Positions 24,640-36,222 of a stretch of 64,000 nt of DNA are shown one piece after another; position 1 is the first letter of the stretch; each line of letters opens with the position of its first letter. A program made the translations under genes and the position numbers. This DNA comes from Phyto melanocephala. Its lineage: Eukaryota > Arthropoda > Insecta > Diptera > Rhinophoridae. The stretch lies in contig OW799233.1 in the NCBI GenBank assembly GCA_941918925.1, positions 82,218,055 through 82,282,054 of the forward strand. Direction: 5' to 3'. The notes beneath the pieces are model-generated. The model worked only from the letters and a program-made list of their open reading frames with translations, was not told the DNA's origin and did no database searches.

Positions 24640-26330
24640 ACCCGTTTGTAACTCTAAGCTTTTGATTAAAATATATATGTAAATTAATGAATGACTATAG
24701 AAATGCTTGTTGCATTTTATCAGACGTTACCGCAGCTCAATAAAGTTTTATACATATAAAATATTTAAGTTGCAAAGCATTGGTATCTAAGTAATGGAAG
24801 CGTTGTTATATGAAATATATATGAACACCCGCAGCTTCGGTATATTCGACAATATTAGGCAATTGCTTAAGGAACGTTAAAGAAAAACGACAATAACATT
24901 GTTATTGGCAATAAAAAGTTATTTTAATTTGAAATAAGATTAAATCGCAGGTGGGTTAGAAAGTTGTATAACGTTCAATGGAATTCGCGCTTGAAAAGCC
25001 AAAGACACGAGATCATAACAACATAATAACAGACAATAAAAATATTTTTCTTGAATACCAATAAATGAGTTACACGACTTCCGCTTTATTTGTCAAGAAA
25101 CCAAAAAAAAAAAAAATAAAATAAAATTAATTCAATATGAATTTGAGATATTTAGGGTATTTATAAAACCGTATACATTTTGTCGTGCAATTAAAAGTGA
25201 TTTTAGTTTTTATATGTGTAAAGACATGAAATGAAATGTAGGTTTGAACATTTTCTAGCTAACCAGATCTGGACGATTTGTATTTCGTTTGCATTACCCC
25301 TAAACTAAACAAACAAGATTTTAGTGCAAAAATTACTTGAATTTTAGAGCTTTTTTTTTAAACTTTCATATAAATCCTTCTAGATATACAAATAGAACAG
25401 TACCGCTGGTAAATACCATAATCGTTGCAATTAAATAGTGTGGTTGTGATAGTACAATGTTATCGTTGTATCTACAGGATTTCATTTTAAAATATAAATA
25501 AGTATGTAGCCAACATTAATAAATTATAATTCTCACAATACAAATTTCATTACATTTGGTGAACACAATAATAACAATATCAAGCTTTCCATTAATGTAA
25601 AACCGTAATACCTGTCCCCAAACCCAACAAGAACTACTGTTGAATCGCCATACGACTATCTTTGTCAAAAGATTACTCTGTGCGCAGATGACCCAATATT
25701 TGTATGGCAATGATCTGTTATCTGAAAGCGGTTGTATTTTACACTCATCGATGTTTGCGAGGAGTTACGTTCAAAAATGGCCGATAACAATGCTCAGCAG
25801 CAAAATCCTCAATTAAATAAAACTATGTGGACTATATGGATTTTGATGCGCTGAATTTAAACCCGTTGTCGGTTTTTTCCATCAGATCGGGATTTTTTTT
25901 TATTAGTCAGGTACGGAGACATATTTCATCCTAACTCGAGAACTAGTCTTCCGATTTTCAAAAAAAAAATCTGGAAAATGTGAATCAAAATTGTTTTTAT
26001 TGTAGTCGGATAGAATTTTTTTCTATCTCTTATCGCTTTGGAATTATTCAAAAATTAATGGAGAATATTTTTCAATTTAAAAATGGAATTTAAAAAAATA
26101 TAAAACAAATATTTAAAATTTTGCACTTTTTTCTGAGAGCTACTTATCTTAAAAATAAAAAAAACCATAAACCATAAAAATCGGTTAAAAATGTAGATTT
26201 TATTGTCAATTTACCGCTGGTACCCAATATTGATCAAATATGTGTAATGCAGCAACAATGTAGCAACAATGAATGGCAACTATTTGATACATAATATACT
26301 TTGTCAAAAGCTTAAATAAATTTTTCAAAT
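24640..26330. other. AT-rich DNA without a recognisable gene
   Basis: No element ends or recognisable proteins. A 26-codon frame starting at 25778 (MADNNAQQQNPQLNK) has a good initiation context but ends quickly; I give it no product. Confidence 0.45.
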
Positions 26331-26339
26331 ACTGCCGTT

Positions 26340-27120
26340 AAATCACTATCTTCTTATCTATTAGTGTTTTTTCATTCGAATAAATCAAACAGTTGCTCAA
26401 TGACTTGTGGTGTGCCACAAGGATCAATTCTTCGTCCACATTTATATACAATATACTAGAATGGCATACCGTATAGAATCAACTATTGTGTAGTGCAGAT
26501 GAACGTAGGCGACTTACAACTCTTTATTAGATAATATTAGTGGATGCATAAGTAAATTAAATCGCGATCTCGAAAACGTTCTTAAATGGGGGTCAACAAA
26601 TGGTCTTTATCCGAATGCGAAAAATCCAAAGGTAATGATGATAAGCGAAACACACAATCTAAAGTCTAGTATGCCATCAGTAATCATTGGTTGTTGTTTA
26701 ATTATTGAACTTGTTGAAAGTGCCAAAAATGTGGGAGTAATTATTAATAATAACTTTTCATGGTCAAGTCATGCCAAATGTATGATGCTTTCGAAGACAT
26801 ATGAATATACTACACACTCTATCCCTGCAGATAATATTGGACTACGTGGTCCATTTTAGGTAAATGGGCTACTTGTAACATGGTCCTATGTAATGCAGTT
26901 ATGGACCATATCATTTTTAAACAAGATATTGTAGTTAAACGACAAGTATTCGTGTTTTAACGATTACATATATTGTTGTCAAGACATGTATAATGGTCGT
27001 GTAAATGCCCCATCGAGAAGTGACAAAGAGTAGTTTTAAGACTACTCCGATGGGTTATATAGTCCTGCCCTAAGACAACGTAATGATAAATCGACCATGA
27101 TTTCTCCATACAATTGGGTG
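26340..27120 (+). pseudogene. Decayed non-LTR retrotransposon reverse transcriptase
   Basis: Fragments in several frames keep reverse-transcriptase landmarks in order: CSMTCGVPQGSILRPHLYTI (about 26395-26455), the start of LENVLKWGSTNGLYPN (about 26570), then ESAKNVGVIINNNFSWSSHA (about 26718-26775). The order and wording fit the Jockey/CR1 range of non-LTR elements. Stops and frame changes are frequent, the catalytic YADD box is not intact, and both ends are missing. Confidence 0.7.
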
Positions 27121-27641
27121 ATCTTTGAATCAATTTTTATTTGACAGACAAAACCATTGTAAAATTTTATTTTCAGCCTTTATCTTACTAGTACTATTAA
27201 ATAAGATAAAATCTTCTTGTACTGTATTTTTCTTTATAAATAATAAAGTTCGTAATAATTATATAAACTTGTATTTTCATAGATTTCATTTTAAATGATT
27301 TTATTCAAGTTTCCAGGCATCATTCTATTCAATAGCAGAGCAGCTTAGAAAACATTAAATTTATACTTTGTCTATTACTATTAACTAGCTGAGCCCGGTC
27401 CGTTTTCTGATCCTCAAAAAGTTTTATGTTATTCATTAAAATCCCTGAATCAGGAAAAACAATCCTCAACCCAAAAAATTCCGAACAACAAATTTTTATA
27501 ACACAAAAAATAAAACAAAAAACATATTTTAGAGAGGAGTTAATTTTTATATTATCTCTGTTTTGCTTTTTATATCCATACACATAAAGCACTCGTTACT
27601 TTTGTTTAGTTATGTACATAATGTGGTTTGGTTACGTGTTA

Positions 27642-28395
27642 AGGCCTAACTATCGGCCATGTCATGAAAATCGAAATCATGTGATATTGAAATCGACGAA
27701 TATTTTCAATTGAATTTTTGTAAAAGTGGACGAAGCTTTTCCTGCTTTCAAAAGTAGTTTAAGTATAGGAAAGTGGTCTTCAAAGTATGAGGTATTTAAA
27801 AGGAAATATTTTTATGAACTTTGAATACGGGAGAGTTTTAAAAATTTTATCGATTTCAATTTTACGTGATTTCGATTTCCATGACATGGCCGTATATTAT
27901 GCTTTTGCTGGCTTAAGCTACTGTCAAAAATCAACGAAAAGTCTGTCAAGTGCTTAAGCAAATTTTTGAAGACTTGTCAGTGGATATATTGTACTTTTTA
28001 AACTTAAATACTTACTATGATTAGTTGCAAATATTTGTACTTTTGCAAAAACTGTTTTATTTCCGTATTTCTTAATATATCGATATTGTCACAAAATTAT
28101 TATTTAATGTGTAAAATTTATAAATATTTTACCATAAACGAAAAAATTTATAAATTTTTACTCTAATTTGAAAAACAAATGATATCATTAATAAAAAAAA
28201 GTGCTAAATAATGCAACAGTGTGTACATATCAAATGAAAATATATTTTCGTAAGCAAAGTACGATCAGAGTCGCTGTTTGCTTAAGCAAATGACACTTGA
28301 CGAAAAGTTTCTTAAGTACAATATAGTTGTATTCATTTAATTTTATGTAACCGCACATTTGCTTAAGCCAGCAAATGCATAATATAGTTAGGCCT
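27642..28395. mobile_element. PIF/Harbinger-like MITE carrying a second MITE
   Basis: The left end AGGCCTAACTAT continues after the inner insertion as ATTATGCTTTTGCTGGCTTA. The right end in reverse reads AGGCCTAACTATATTATGCA then TTTGCTGGCTTAAGC. TTA flanks both sides (27639-27641, 28396-28398), fitting PIF/Harbinger. Internal inverted stretches around ATATTGTACTT and GTCAAGTG support one symmetrical element. Non-coding. Confidence 0.75.
27654..27892. mobile_element. 239-bp MITE nested in the left terminal repeat of another MITE
   Basis: The ends CGGCCATGTCATGAAAATCG and, read in reverse, CGGCCATGTCATGGAAATCG continue as about 50 bp of near-identical inverted repeat. TAT is duplicated on both sides (27651-27653, 27893-27895). 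The intact right terminal repeat of the outer MITE (AACTATATTATGC) shows the site before insertion, with a single TAT. Confidence 0.8.
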
Positions 28396-28399
28396 TTAG

Positions 28400-29610
28400 T
28401 AGCAATTTGAAACGTTTACAACTCTTAAATACTAAACCGATTTTAATAAGATCTAGATTGTGCACATCTATAAGAAAATTCTCGGTTTTGCACATCCTCA
28501 TGGTGAATCAGAATAAAAAAACATTTGATGGTTAAATTTGAGTTGTGTAAGATTCTTAACAGATTTATATAAAATACAACAAATAATATTTTAGCCTTCT
28601 AACTTTTTAATACCAAAAGGATTAGTCAAAATCAGAGCTGCGATTTTCATTATTAAAAAAGTCAAAAATAAAAAAAAACTGCAATTATGTATGTATATAA
28701 CATGCGCTAAAAACAAACAAAAAAATTTAGTATTTTGTTGTTAGATTTTTGTATTATTTTTCGATAAAAAACAATTCAGTTCAGGTAACAGTTTTGATAT
28801 AACTTAAAACATTATCAAAGCGAATGAATAGAATGTGAGACAAAAACGGTTGCCCAAATTTATATTATCCAACCATTTTTATATGTGGAGTTTGACGTTT
28901 TAACTACAAAAATAAAGTAATTATAATTAGCTAATCATGTAGAGTTATCTGCCATAAGTTTATTAGAAAATTATTTTAAAATGCATCATAATATTCTATA
29001 ATAAGTCGTTTGAATATACCAAAGCTTAATAAAATTCAACGTGGACGCCACAATTAAGTCAAAACTAAATGGGACTAGATACACAACAAGCGTACTTAGC
29101 AAGCATTGTGAAAATTAGCTGTATGCGTTACCCCGACAGTGTTTGCTGTAAAAACAAACAAAAGTTGATTTTTCGGTGTAACACATACAAACATATTTTT
29201 ATAAATTATACTAAAATACTTCAGTATATTGTGGTGTCTAATCTCCTTAAAAATGTGTTTTGATGTTTATTTTAATTTAAGCTTATAAGCTCCAACTTTT
29301 TTAATGTTAAAAAACAATTAAGGTTTTTTACTGACGTATCGTCAATGATTTGTTAACTTATTCAAGTGATTTCGTTTATTTAAAACAATAGAATATTTAT
29401 TTAATAATTGCCCAATTCACAATCTATCGATAGAAATATACATTGTAAAAAAATCACTTCAACATATTAGAAAAAAATGATGATAGTATTCATTTTTCTA
29501 ACTCTGATATAATTAAACGACGACATATAAAAATATGTTGATTTTTTGTATGTGTTATACGAAATGTTAGTAGAGAAATTATCAACAAAATATGTACAAT
29601 TTTTGTTACA
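28400..29610. other. AT-rich DNA without a recognisable gene
   Basis: No coding region or element end supported. Parts (near 28420-28500) resemble 47330-47400 and 50445-50490 (ATTTAGATTGCACACATCTG-type), so an unplaced dispersed repeat is present. Confidence 0.45.
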
Positions 29611-29620
29611 TCCGACGACG

Positions 29621-31993
29621 CACAGTGGGTTGAAATGGGTCGAGAGTGACGCTTTATTGAATTTTTAAAATTAAGTTCTTGTATTAATATTTGGTATCGG
29701 ATAAAACTAGATAAAATTCTACATCACTATGTAAATTTTCAAGCATCTATCTTGTCAGCTGACTCCGTAGTGTGCTGTCAAAGTTAAAAATTTATTGCAA
29801 TTTTTTTAAAAAGCGAAAAAACTAAATTTTGTATTAAACGAGTCCGTAATTTTTAAATTTAACGTTAACAAAGTGTTATTTTAAGAATGGAACCTTCAAC
29901 TTCAGGTATTTAAGTGTATAAAAATGATGTAGCGTTTTTGAAAATATGTGTGAAAATAATTTTGACGATTTTTGGAAAAAAGGTCTAAAATTGGCCTATT
30001 TTTGATGTTTCGTGAACCATAACTAAGTTAGTTAAGGTTGGGTTTTGAATCATATATTTTCTAAAAGTATGGAATCTTAGCTTGTTTGTTGCTCCATTTT
30101 TTGCTATTAACATTTTTCTGTTTGAAGTCGTGTTTTTTCAAAGTCATGTATTTAACAAAACTAACGTGTATTTAGTTTGCTATAGTCATTCGTTCAATGT
30201 TTACTACTGTTGTTATTGTTGTCGGAGAATTTTAATTTCAGCCATTACAACAAAAAATGGCTTGCTATAAATTTTAACAAATGAAACTGATTGTTTTGCA
30301 TTAAAATCAGTATTATAGATTAAATAGCCATGTTGAAAATATCATGTTTAAGAATTCACAAAAATAAATTCCGGTTCACGAGCTCATCTCTATTATGATT
30401 GTTATTATGTTGTGTTTTAATATTAATATTTGTTGTTTTAAAAGAAATGTTTATAGTGTTTTACTTCAAATAAAGTAATTGGTATTGGGTAAAAGGTTAA
30501 ACAAATAAAACATTTAAATTATTTTAAAAAATAATTTAATCTATTTTAGGGACAAGCCCCAATACTACTTTTATTCCTCGCCGTGAGCTTTATGATTTTA
30601 TGAAAAATATTGAAGTACATGACTGGAAAGGTAAAATCAGCATATTAAAAAGGAATATTAATAAACGAATATGCCAATATGACTGATTTTGAACAAAGAT
30701 TTAGAAACTTTGCTTCCGACTTCAAGATCCGTTATAGCAAAAGTCAAAGGAACAATGAACGTTTTTTGAACTTAAATAAGGAATGGCTAGATACTTCTAT
30801 ATCTTTTGTCCCACCAACAAATAAACGAGGTCGTAAGGAAGTTTTATTTGAAGAGAGTTGTGAAAAATTAAAAACGAAGAAAAGTAGAAGCATTAGAGAG
30901 AGTACTTATTTACCTGTTTTGACTTATGCTACACAAATGTCTTTAAGAGATTCTGGAAAAATTGAAGGATCAAAATTACTTAAGGAAATCACAACATCAA
31001 CACCTACAAGAGCTGCAAAATATAGAAAATACATAAAATTTAAGAAACACAAGCCACATCAATTAAGCCCGGAAGGAGCTTTATGTGTATTAATAGAAGC
31101 GAAACTTTCTCGACATAGCTATAATGTTATAAGAAGAGTTGCTCCGGAAAGATTTCCTTCGTATACGAAAGTGCAAGAAGCAAAACAAAAGTGCTATCCC
31201 AACCGAGAAGAAGCAAAAATATGTAAAACTTCCGCACAAGTTACTCTTCAGGGACTTTTAAATCACACGGTTGAACGAATATTTAAAATTCCAAAATGCG
31301 TTGATATTTTAAGAAAAGAAAAACTATCTGATGTTACATTGCATTCAAGGTGGGGTTTTGATGGAAGCTCTGGACATAGTTCCTATAAATAGGCTTTCTT
31401 AGATTCAAGTTCAAGCGACTCTGCAGTTTTTATAACGTCCATTGTACCTCTCAAACTGGCTAATAATAATATAACAATTTGGAAAAATCCTAGTCCTTCA
31501 TTAGCGAGATTTTGCCGGCCTTCAAAAATTTAGTATATTAAGGAAACAAAAAGTGTTTCAAAATTAGAAAAGAAAAGGGTTGAGGATGAAAAAAAAATCT
31601 TATAGACTCATTACTTTCGGTCGGAAAAAATTCTATAAAACTTCACCATGAATAATCTGTGGTAATGATAGATGGAAAAGTGTGTAAGGCGATACGAGTA
31701 AGATGTTTAACTCAATTGACACAATGATTGTTAGAGAAGTAAACAGTGATACTTTGGATTTTGGGCTTTCGATACTTCACGGGTGGATATGATTTTTTGA
31801 GTGTCTCCTTTTTACGGCGAAAATTCTGAAACAAACTATAATTTTCCGAAAAATTAAAATGTCTACAAAATCGTAAAAAAAATTTTTTTCCGTGTATCTT
31901 TCTTTCAGAATATGCCTGTTTATGTATATTTAACGATTTGAAAAAAAAAACAATGAATTAATCGCCACTTTCGGTGCCATCGAACCCACTGTG
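29621..31993 (+). mobile_element. Transib element copy 2, both ends present
   Basis: The left end is CACAGTGGGTTGAAATGGGT and the right end in reverse is CACAGTGGGTTCGATGGCAC. Inner GAAAGTGGCGATTAATT / GAGAGTGACGCTTTATT extends the inverted repeat. The flanks are CGACG (29616-29620) and TGACG (31994-31998), a 5-bp GC-rich duplication with one transition, as expected for Transib. The CACAGTG ends match the RAG recombination-signal heptamer. The inside holds a broken transposase gene lacking its C-terminal half, so the copy is non-autonomous. Confidence 0.85.
29887..31800 (+). pseudogene. Broken Transib (RAG1-core-like) transposase gene
   Basis: Exon 1 (29887-29905) encodes MEPSTS. An acceptor at 30548-30549 joins in frame to GTSPNTTFIPRRELYDFMKN. 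The main frame 30679-31392 (237 codons) contains DFEQRFRNF, the basic NKRGRKEV, PTRAAKYRKY, LSPEGALCVLIEAKLSRHSY and the core motif RWGFDGSSGHSSYK near its end. D228 there is the likely first catalytic Asp. The stop at 31390 (TAG) replaces an expected Gln: translation continues in frame as DSAVFITSIVPLKL and SLARFCRP. Later pieces (VNSDTLDFGLSILHGWI) come after deletions, and the C-terminal part with the last catalytic Glu is absent. Frame changes occur near 30670 and after 31530. Confidence 0.75.
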
Positions 31994-31999
31994 TGACGT

Positions 32000-32370
32000 A
32001 AAGACTATGCCATTTTCTTTATTATTTCCGCTAACATCTTTGATTTTAAATTTTTACATAGTGAACTGTATTCTACTAGTTAGGCACTTTCATTTAATAC
32101 TTATAATGTTGGGGGAAAAAAAATGTTCTCCACCATCTTGTTTCAGACGCCTACATTGTACTGGTCGAGCGCATTTATTTGATAACTAGCAATATTATGG
32201 GGTTTAAAGGTGTGGTGTGTTTGATTTAAGCATACCGACGGATACACGGACAGACGGATAATGCTTAATCGAATTCCCTCTTTATATGCTTTTCGAAAAT
32301 ACATACTTTATAAGGTCGGAAATTAACCTATATATACCATTTTACACTGTCGTGTGATGGATATAAAACA
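32000..32370 (-). mobile_element. INE-1-like fragment (same family as 12411)
   Basis: GATTTTAAATTTTTACATAG and TGTATTCTACTAGTTAGGCA match the 12.5 kb repeat unit. The right part has CCGACGGATACACGGACAGA, ACTTTATAAGGTCGGAAATT and a TATATACCATTTTACACTGTC 5' end in reverse. It directly follows the Transib target duplication, so Transib probably landed at or in it. Confidence 0.55.
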
Positions 32371-32696
32371 TTAAAATCCTAAATAGTAAGTCTTTAGTGA
32401 TGTGCTTCAAAATACATGCAAATGCAGGCAAAATACATATCTTAAAAATGCATGTAAACAAACATTTTTAGCTCGTGAAACACGGGTTTATTTTCATCCA
32501 CTATGGATGCGTTCTATGCACTTATATGAATGAAGTGAATTTTATTAATATATTCATTTAAGCATAAGCTCTCCAATGACACGTTAAGGTTAAATCATGC
32601 ATGTTTCACCTAAATTTAACCACTTCATCATGGTTTGAACTCACGCATTCAATATTTCTTTTGCATGTATTTTTTTGCTGTGTAGGTACAACTGTT

Positions 32697-33440
32697 TTCA
32701 TACCCGCCACCAAAAAAATGTTGGGGGTATATTCATTTTGTCACTCCGTTTGTAAGACATCGAAATATCCATTTTAGACCCCATAAAGTATATATATTCT
32801 AAGTCGGGGTTTCATTTTATGACGATCTACCCATGTCCGTCTGTCCGTCTGTTGAAGGCACGATAGAGGTCGGACCGAAAAAGCTCGGGCGCTCAAATTT
32901 TGCCAGAATATTTCTCATACACAAGGTTTGTTTTATATTAAAAATGGGCTAAGTACGTATCTTAGGTATAGAGTTATAGCTCGTAATGTAAGAGTAGGTC
33001 AAAAAAGCCATGTCTCTTCAACATCGAATAAAATGCAATTGTTTTCAATTGAGTTCTAGGTCAAAATGTACGAAAATTTATACCGCACAGAGTATTTTTA
33101 TGTTTATTCAAAATTTAAAACGTAATAAAACTGACAAAATTAGATGTGTGATTGTGAAATATTGCAAACATTGCTTTTTGGTACTAACGGAAAACAATCG
33201 TAGCATGCCCACTTTAACGCCCACCTCCCATATAACGCATTATCTCAAATTCATATAATTTCTGTATGAATAAAGATTTTGGAAAAATAAAGGACTCTAT
33301 ATCGAATTATCTGAGTTTAGTTTATTGGCAAAAACTACGCACGCCTAATCACGTAATCTGCTGTTAGTGAAATTTAAAAGCTCATAAAACCGACATAATA
33401 AGATGTATAATGATGAAATTTCGTACATATATACATTTCT
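32697..33440 (+). mobile_element. INE-1-like element, family B, 3' truncated
   Basis: Starts TTCATACCCGCCACCAAAAA followed by AATGTTGGGGG, then AGACCCCATAAAGTATATAT, ACCCATGTCCGTCTGTCCGT, GCACGATAGAGGTCGGACCG and GCCCACCTCCCATATAACGC modules. No 3' hairpin follows. Confidence 0.8.
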
Positions 33441-33779
33441 CTTCAATATAAGTATAATTGCAAAAAATTCAAGGTGACACCTTACTCTTACTTTTTTTTT
33501 TTTTTTTGTTTAAATTGTTGTTGTTTTCTAAGACTTTTTATATATTTTTCTTTGTCTATAACTTGTATGTCGTTAAAGCCAGCCTAGTGACTAGTCTCTT
33601 TTAAATGTAGCGTAAGTGTATATGTTACCTTTACACTCCTCAGATTTCGTAAAAATACAACGTTGTTGAAAAGAAGAGTCAGTAGTATCATTTTTAATGT
33701 AGAAATTCTTAATGTTTCATTGTAAGACTAAATTTAAAGCAATAAACTAATAGCAAATTGAAGTTACACAAAGAAAGTA

Positions 33780-35090
33780 CAGTAGACTCGCGGTAACGTA
33801 AACTATTAAAGGCCGAGAGTGTTTACGTTTGCGAAGTTGTTCCTGTTGACTCTTTAAAATTCTCAAATAAACTAGACATGTGATTAAACTCAAATTCATA
33901 TATTTTTTATACCCTTCACCTGTGGTGTACAAGGGTATATATAGCTTTGTCATTCCGTTTGTAATTTCTACAATTTTCGCTATTGAAATTCAGCACAATC
34001 GCCCCATAACTTTCTGAGATATGAGCAAAAAACCACGACCACCTCGTTTTTTTCACAATTACAACAACAACATGCATACATACATACATACATGTAAAAA
34101 ACATACCAAACAAAAAAATTACAAAAAAAAAAATATTAAAATTAAGAAAAAAATAATAAAAAAAACTACAAAAAAAAAATTTTAAAAAAATTTAAAAAAA
34201 AATTTTAAAAAATTTTTTAAAAATTTTTCTTAAAAAAATTTTTTAAAAAAATTAAAAAAAAATTTAAAAAAAATATAAAAAAAAATAATAAAATATAAAT
34301 AATATATTAAATAAAATAAAATAAAATTTTTTTGGCTCAGCTGGGATTCGATGCCACATTTATTCTAACGTGTACGTATGCACGTATTTTATATGGGATG
34401 AATGGTGATACAAACAATTGTTATTGCATGACTACACGTTGTGAAGGGTATATAAGATTCGGCACGGCCGAATATAGCACTGTTACTTGTTGTATTTCGG
34501 ATTGTTATGTACATATGTTTTGTTAAGAAAAAAGTAGGTTAAAATTAAATGTGTTAACTTTTTTTTGGATTATTTATTAATTTTTAATTGCTGAACAAAT
34601 TCTTTCTCCTAAAGAGCTAAAAATGTTCAGCCACCATTTTGCTATTGTTTTTTTTTTCAAGACGTTGCCAAGTTGAATTTAAATAGCCAATAGCGTCCAT
34701 TAATAGTTAAACCAATTTTCAAAAATGGCAGCTGTCATCCATTACGATTTGGAGCAATTGCAGTCCACAGGAGATTCAAAATTTCTAAAAGAGCAAGGAT
34801 TTTTTTTCCAATCACAAGAACTTTAAAATTTTGGTAGTTTTTGTGACATTTTTCACGAAAAAACTTTAGATTAGATTATGCTAAATTAGCAGCGCGCATT
34901 AAACTAAACCCCCGCAATTATTTATGGGGATACCCCTTTTTATGAAAACAATTTTGATAACCGACAAATTTTTCACGTTAAAAGGCTTTCTCACTGTGTT
35001 CACGCTACAGAGTAGTCAGTATAAAAAAAAATATGTTCATCTTATCCGGTGATCGCGTAAGGCAGTGTTTTTGTTACCGCGAGTCTACTG
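33780..35090. mobile_element. Pogo-like non-coding element with nested INE-1-like copy
   Basis: CAGTAGACTCGCGGTAAC at the left is repeated perfectly in reverse at the right (GTTACCGCGAGTCTACTG). TA flanks both (33778-33779, 35091-35092). A CAGTA start with a TCG...TTAAC-like continuation and TA duplication is typical of pogo/Tigger terminal repeats. No transposase is visible. 33909-34491 is a later INE-1-like insertion, leaving about 730 bp of original element. Confidence 0.75.
33909..34491 (+). mobile_element. INE-1-like element, family A, with inverted middle
   Basis: Starts TATACCCTTCACCTGTGGTG and ends with the hairpin ATTCGGCACGGCCGAAT then ATAGCACTGTTACTTGTT. It shares GAGATATGAGCAAAAAACCA and CGACCACCTCG with the 4251 copy but lacks the GTCCGTC run. 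The A/T-rich block and the GGCTCAGCTGGGATTCGATG box are inverted relative to the copies at 4251 and 38959. Confidence 0.8.
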
Positions 35091-35119
35091 TAAAACATAT
35101 TTTAGTATAAAGGGATTTT

Positions 35120-35233
35120 TCCATAGCGATTACTGTTAATAACAAAATAACTTATTTTGTGCTATAAGAGTACATCAAAGTGGTGGTGGGTATAAACAAT
35201 TCGGCACATCCGAATATAGTGCTCTTACTTGTT
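35120..35233 (+). mobile_element. INE-1-like 3' end
   Basis: CCATAGCGATTACTGTTAAT, GGTGGTGGGTATAAACAATT and CGGCACATCCGAATATAGTG then CTCTTACTTGTT: the family B terminus with a hairpin carrying one mismatch. Confidence 0.75.
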
Positions 35234-35239
35234 TTATTT

Positions 35240-36170
35240 GCAACAGTTGCACTAAATTTTATTGTCTAAAATAATAGTATCACGCAATACAAATAAATTT
35301 TTGTCATATTGGGGATGCAACATTTAAGGGTAGATAAAGTGTCTACGGTCGTGAATGAAATGGATGTCACGTACTACCTAAAACTGCAATTTAAAAGTAA
35401 TTGCAAACAGTTTCAATTATGGGTGAATAATACACATCAGATGTTATGAATAAAACACTGGTAAAATAACCACTAAAAAGAGAAAACATAATTGTTGTTA
35501 AAGACATGAAGGAAATTCTTTATTGTTTTCAACATTGCACTGTTTACACAACGACATAAAACACCCCTCTCTAAAATTATTTTTTATCGTTCTACAATGG
35601 TTGCAAAGGCGTGGCTTAAAAAAACATATTGAAGAGTTTTTTTTATCTATGATAGAGAAATATCTATAACTTATGAAATTAAAAGGAACTTACAGAGTTG
35701 CCAACTTATATTTTAAATATCATCTTTTAATACTAAATAAACTTATTTGTTCAATTTACAACCCTGAACTGTATTCTATATTGTATATTGAAATACAGTT
35801 TTTAATTTACTTGTGAACACAATTTCTGTTGTTTTGGTTGTATTGTTAAACGTCAGTTAAAACAAAAATCAGGAATGGGAAAGTTGATCAAAATTTATTT
35901 CTGCAGATCTACAAAAAAATAAAAAGATAAAAAAATAAAGAGATAAAAAACATCAGCAAAATATTTGACTTTAAAAATTTAATATATATTTTATTTTTGA
36001 AGCAAAAAATAATTAAAAATATTTTATAATCTGCAAAAAAAGTTAATATCCCACCCCTGCATGAATTCAATACAACACTTTAAAAACATTTGGAATGAAA
36101 TTGTTTTGCAATATAAAATTTTTCAATGGATATTACCAACAAAAATCATTCAGTACTGTAAATACATATA
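35240..36170. other. AT-rich DNA without a recognisable gene
   Basis: No coding region or element boundary seen. It leads into the (AAT)n tract at the 3' end of an R1-like remnant. Confidence 0.5.
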
Positions 36171-36175
36171 ATAAA

Positions 36176-36176
<1 letters not shown>

Positions 36177-36210
<34 letters not shown>
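36177..36210. repeat. (AAT)n microsatellite at a retrotransposon tail
   Basis: About 11 AAT units directly precede a T-run (36211-36222) that is the poly(A) tail of the minus-strand remnant at 36223. It may be a target or tail-derived microsatellite. Confidence 0.9.
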
Positions 36211-36211
<1 letters not shown>

Positions 36212-36222
36212 TTTTTTTTTTT

